From contig NC_092115.1 in NCBI RefSeq assembly GCF_045679555.1, forward strand, positions 37,921,728 to 37,985,727: 64,000 nt of DNA, written 5' to 3'. The translations under genes were made by a program, and so were the position numbers. The DNA comes from Salvelinus alpinus. Lineage: Eukaryota > Chordata > Actinopteri > Salmoniformes > Salmonidae. The stretch's first letter is position 1. Every line of letters starts with the position of its first letter. The notes below the pieces were generated by a model. That model saw only the letters and a program-made list of their open reading frames with translations. It was not told the origin of the DNA and did no database searches. This document shows positions 60,590 to 64,000 of this stretch, piece by piece.

Positions 60590-62916
60590 TTCTTAAAAAA
60601 AAATAATGTTTATTATTTTCCAATAAAAAATTAATTTAAAAAAGACAGCAATACAAACATTGACATTCATTGTACCGTTGAATGGGATGGCCAATTTAGA
60701 GGACAAAACAAAACTTAACTCAAACAAAATAAAACTAAATCCTATTAGGTGGTACATGTATAAGAAGACAGCATATAGTCATTACAAGCAGTGTAGTTAA
60801 GCCAAAAATAAATATTGAGTGGAGTACAGCACAGAGTAGCAGCAGATTGTCAGCCCAGTTATGAAGCGGGACTAGACCATTTATCCAGTATCGGCTGCCA
60901 TATTTTATAAAACACTGGACTTCTATTGGAGGTATTGTATCGTATCTTTTCCATATGTATTACATTCCCTAAATCCCGTAACCACATTTCAAAGGTAGGT
61001 ACAGCCAATTTCCAAAATTGCAATATGAGCCTTTTGGCTAATAGAGTACAAAGAGAGACAGCCTTCCCCTCCTGGTTATTCCCATCAACTGTACCAAACA
61101 GAGCGATCAATGGGTCTGGGGCTATAACTCGATCGAAGGCTTTAGATATGTAATCAAAAATGAGAGCCCAGTAAGCATGTAACTTAGGACATGTCCAAAA
61201 TAAGTGGGTCAACGTCCCCTCATCCTGCTTGCACCCCTCACACAGTGGTGAGGTGTCCGGGAATATTGCAGTTTAACCTTTGAGTAATGTAACATGTGTA
61301 TCACCTTAAACTGTACAAGGTTCTGTCTGGCATTCACTGAACTGTGGTTTATATTCCTGAGAGCTTCTACCCAGTCCTCATCTGAGAATTCTGAACCAAG
61401 TTCTTGTTCCCAAGCCCTTTTAATAGTGTCTGTGGATGCCTCTATGTGGGCCTGTAGCACATCATACAGTCTACAGACCGACCCTTTTGAATGGGGTTTG
61501 ACAAGGATCAGGCTATCTAATGTAGGATTATTTGGCTTAATGCCATACTGTGGGGTATGTGTCCTTAAGAAATTCCTGATTTGGAGGCATCTGAAAAAAC
61601 GTGTTGTTGGCATGTTGAACTTTCCCTGTAATTGTTGAAAGGAAGCTAACTGACCATCAATGTATAAATTACCAATTGTTGTGAGCCCCTTCTCCCTCCA
61701 CTGTGAAAAACCCATATCATCCAATGCAGGGTGGAAAGCATGATTCCGGCAAATCGGGCTGTCAATGTATACAGTGGAGTGGGTATGTTAAGAAAATACC
61801 TAATCTGTTTCCAGATCGTAAGTGTATGACAATTGACTGGATTAGAGTCATAAGTGGCTTTTTTCACATATGATGGACTTTTAACAAGTGCAGGGAGTGA
61901 GGAACGTTGACAGGAGGCCTGCTCAATCAAAAGCCATGAAGGCATATCATTCTGTCGCATCCCAGGTAAACTTTCCCTCCAGAAAGGCACAATGTTCAGA
62001 TTAGCAGCCCAATAATACAGTTTAAAGTGAGGAAGGCCAAAGCCCCCCTCTATATTGTACTTGCATAAATGCTTCTTTGAAATTCTTGCTGCCTTGTTAT
62101 CCCATAAAAATTGAATTACTATTGAATCCAGTTTCTTAAAATAGCTTTGTGGTATGAAATTGGGTAGACATTGGAAGAGGTAAAGAAACCTAGGTAGGAC
62201 AACCATTTTAATAGCATTTATACGACCAACCAAGGAGATAGGCAGAGTTTTCCAAAAATCGACATTTTGTTTAAGCTGATAAATTCATGTCCCAATTCGC
62301 TTTCAGTAGCTGATCACGGTCTCTTGTCACTACAATGCCAATGCTTGTGAACTTGTCCATCACTGTTCTAAATGGGGTAGATTGCAGAAATTGCATATCC
62401 ACAGGCCGTGATATTGGCATCAATTCGCTTTTTTGGCAGTTTCTCTTGTAGCCAGAGAAGGAGCCGAATGTATTTATCAAGTTAAGGGGGAATAGAAGTT
62501 TTAGGCTTGGATAAAAACAAAAGAACATCGTCTGCATATAGGGACATTTTGTGCTGCGTGTCTTTTATTTTAACAGAACCTATATCAGCACATGCCCGAA
62601 TGCAAGTAGCAAGGGGTTCCATGGCTATAGCGAAGAGAGCAGGCGAAATAGGGCACCCCTGTCGGCAGCCCTTGAACAGGCAGAATGACTGCAACATTTC
62701 CCGATTGGTTACCACGGACGCCATTGGGTGTGCATAAATAATTCTTATCCAATGAATAAACTCCTTTCCAAACCTGAAATGCTCCAGAACCGACATCATA
62801 TACTTCCACTCAATCTGATCAAATTCCTTCTCTGCGTCAAGAGCTATTACCACTGCCTCAACTTTATGATCATGATACATTACGTTGAAAAGGCGTCTCA
62901 AATTGTAGTATATATA
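60590..62916 (-). mobile_element. LINE D, L1/Tx1-like retrotransposon, 3' half
   Basis: The minus-strand ORF2 fragments in order are 62946-62482 (VIALDAEKEFDQIEWKYMMS, GCRQGCPISPALFAIAMEPL, MSLYADDVLLFLSKPKTSIP), 62537-62271 (INTFGSFSGYKRN), 62233-61646 (MVGRINAIKMVVLPRFLYLF, IQFLWDNKAARISKKHL), 61724-61209 and 61212-60859 (MTHLFWTCPKLHAYW). It has the same domain order as LINE C but is clearly a different family, with the catalytic YADD present. Frameshifts separate the parts. The upstream end is cut by the Tc1 element at 62919. Confidence 0.88.
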
Positions 62917-62918
62917 TA

Positions 62919-64000
<1,082 letters not shown>

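Overview
The window is nuclear DNA of a salmonid fish. A tRNA-derived SINE of the HpaI/SmaI type (46993-47212), several Tc1-like transposons of the salmonid kinds, LINEs whose 3' tails match the SINEs, chromovirus-type gypsy LTRs and long (TG)n tracts all point to Salmo, Oncorhynchus or Salvelinus; the species cannot be told. Family assignments come from recognising motifs and from memory, not from a search.

Layout. 1-3224 holds a hairpin, a V-SINE and a decayed Tc1 element. 3225-22105 is a nest of insertions: minus-strand LINE A contains minus-strand LINE B, which contains plus-strand LINE C (14-bp target duplication), which contains a Tc1 element (TA duplication), which contains a solo LTR. 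LINE A is broken a second time by a chimeric gypsy element.

22207-29046 (+) is a nine-exon type I cytokine receptor alpha-chain gene of the IL5RA/CSF2RA/IL13RA kind: signal peptide, Cys-x9-Cys-x-Trp, WSSWS, one membrane span, Box 1 and a short tail. All splice phases agree and give 410 codons. Its introns carry minisatellites, a 138-bp (TG)n abutting an acceptor, and a 1.5-kb inverted-repeat element. 29047-39486 is intergenic and filled with solo LTRs, two LINEs and SINEs.

39487-58907 (-) is the most interesting object: a 21-exon gene, 1215 codons with every phase consistent. Its N-terminal third looks like vertebrate CXorf38 (DUF4559) and contains an Rx4H (RNQVMH) motif of the HEPN ribonuclease kind. 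A coiled coil follows, then about nine dsRNA-binding-domain-like repeats, most of them split by a phase-1 intron at the same place. This suggests an RNA-sensing effector, perhaps interferon-induced; a perfect triple GAAANN array lies in exon 1. The receptor and this gene are tail to tail.

58908-64000 holds the upstream flank, a minus-strand L1/Tx1-like LINE and, at the right edge, a Tc1 element with an open transposase frame running off the window.
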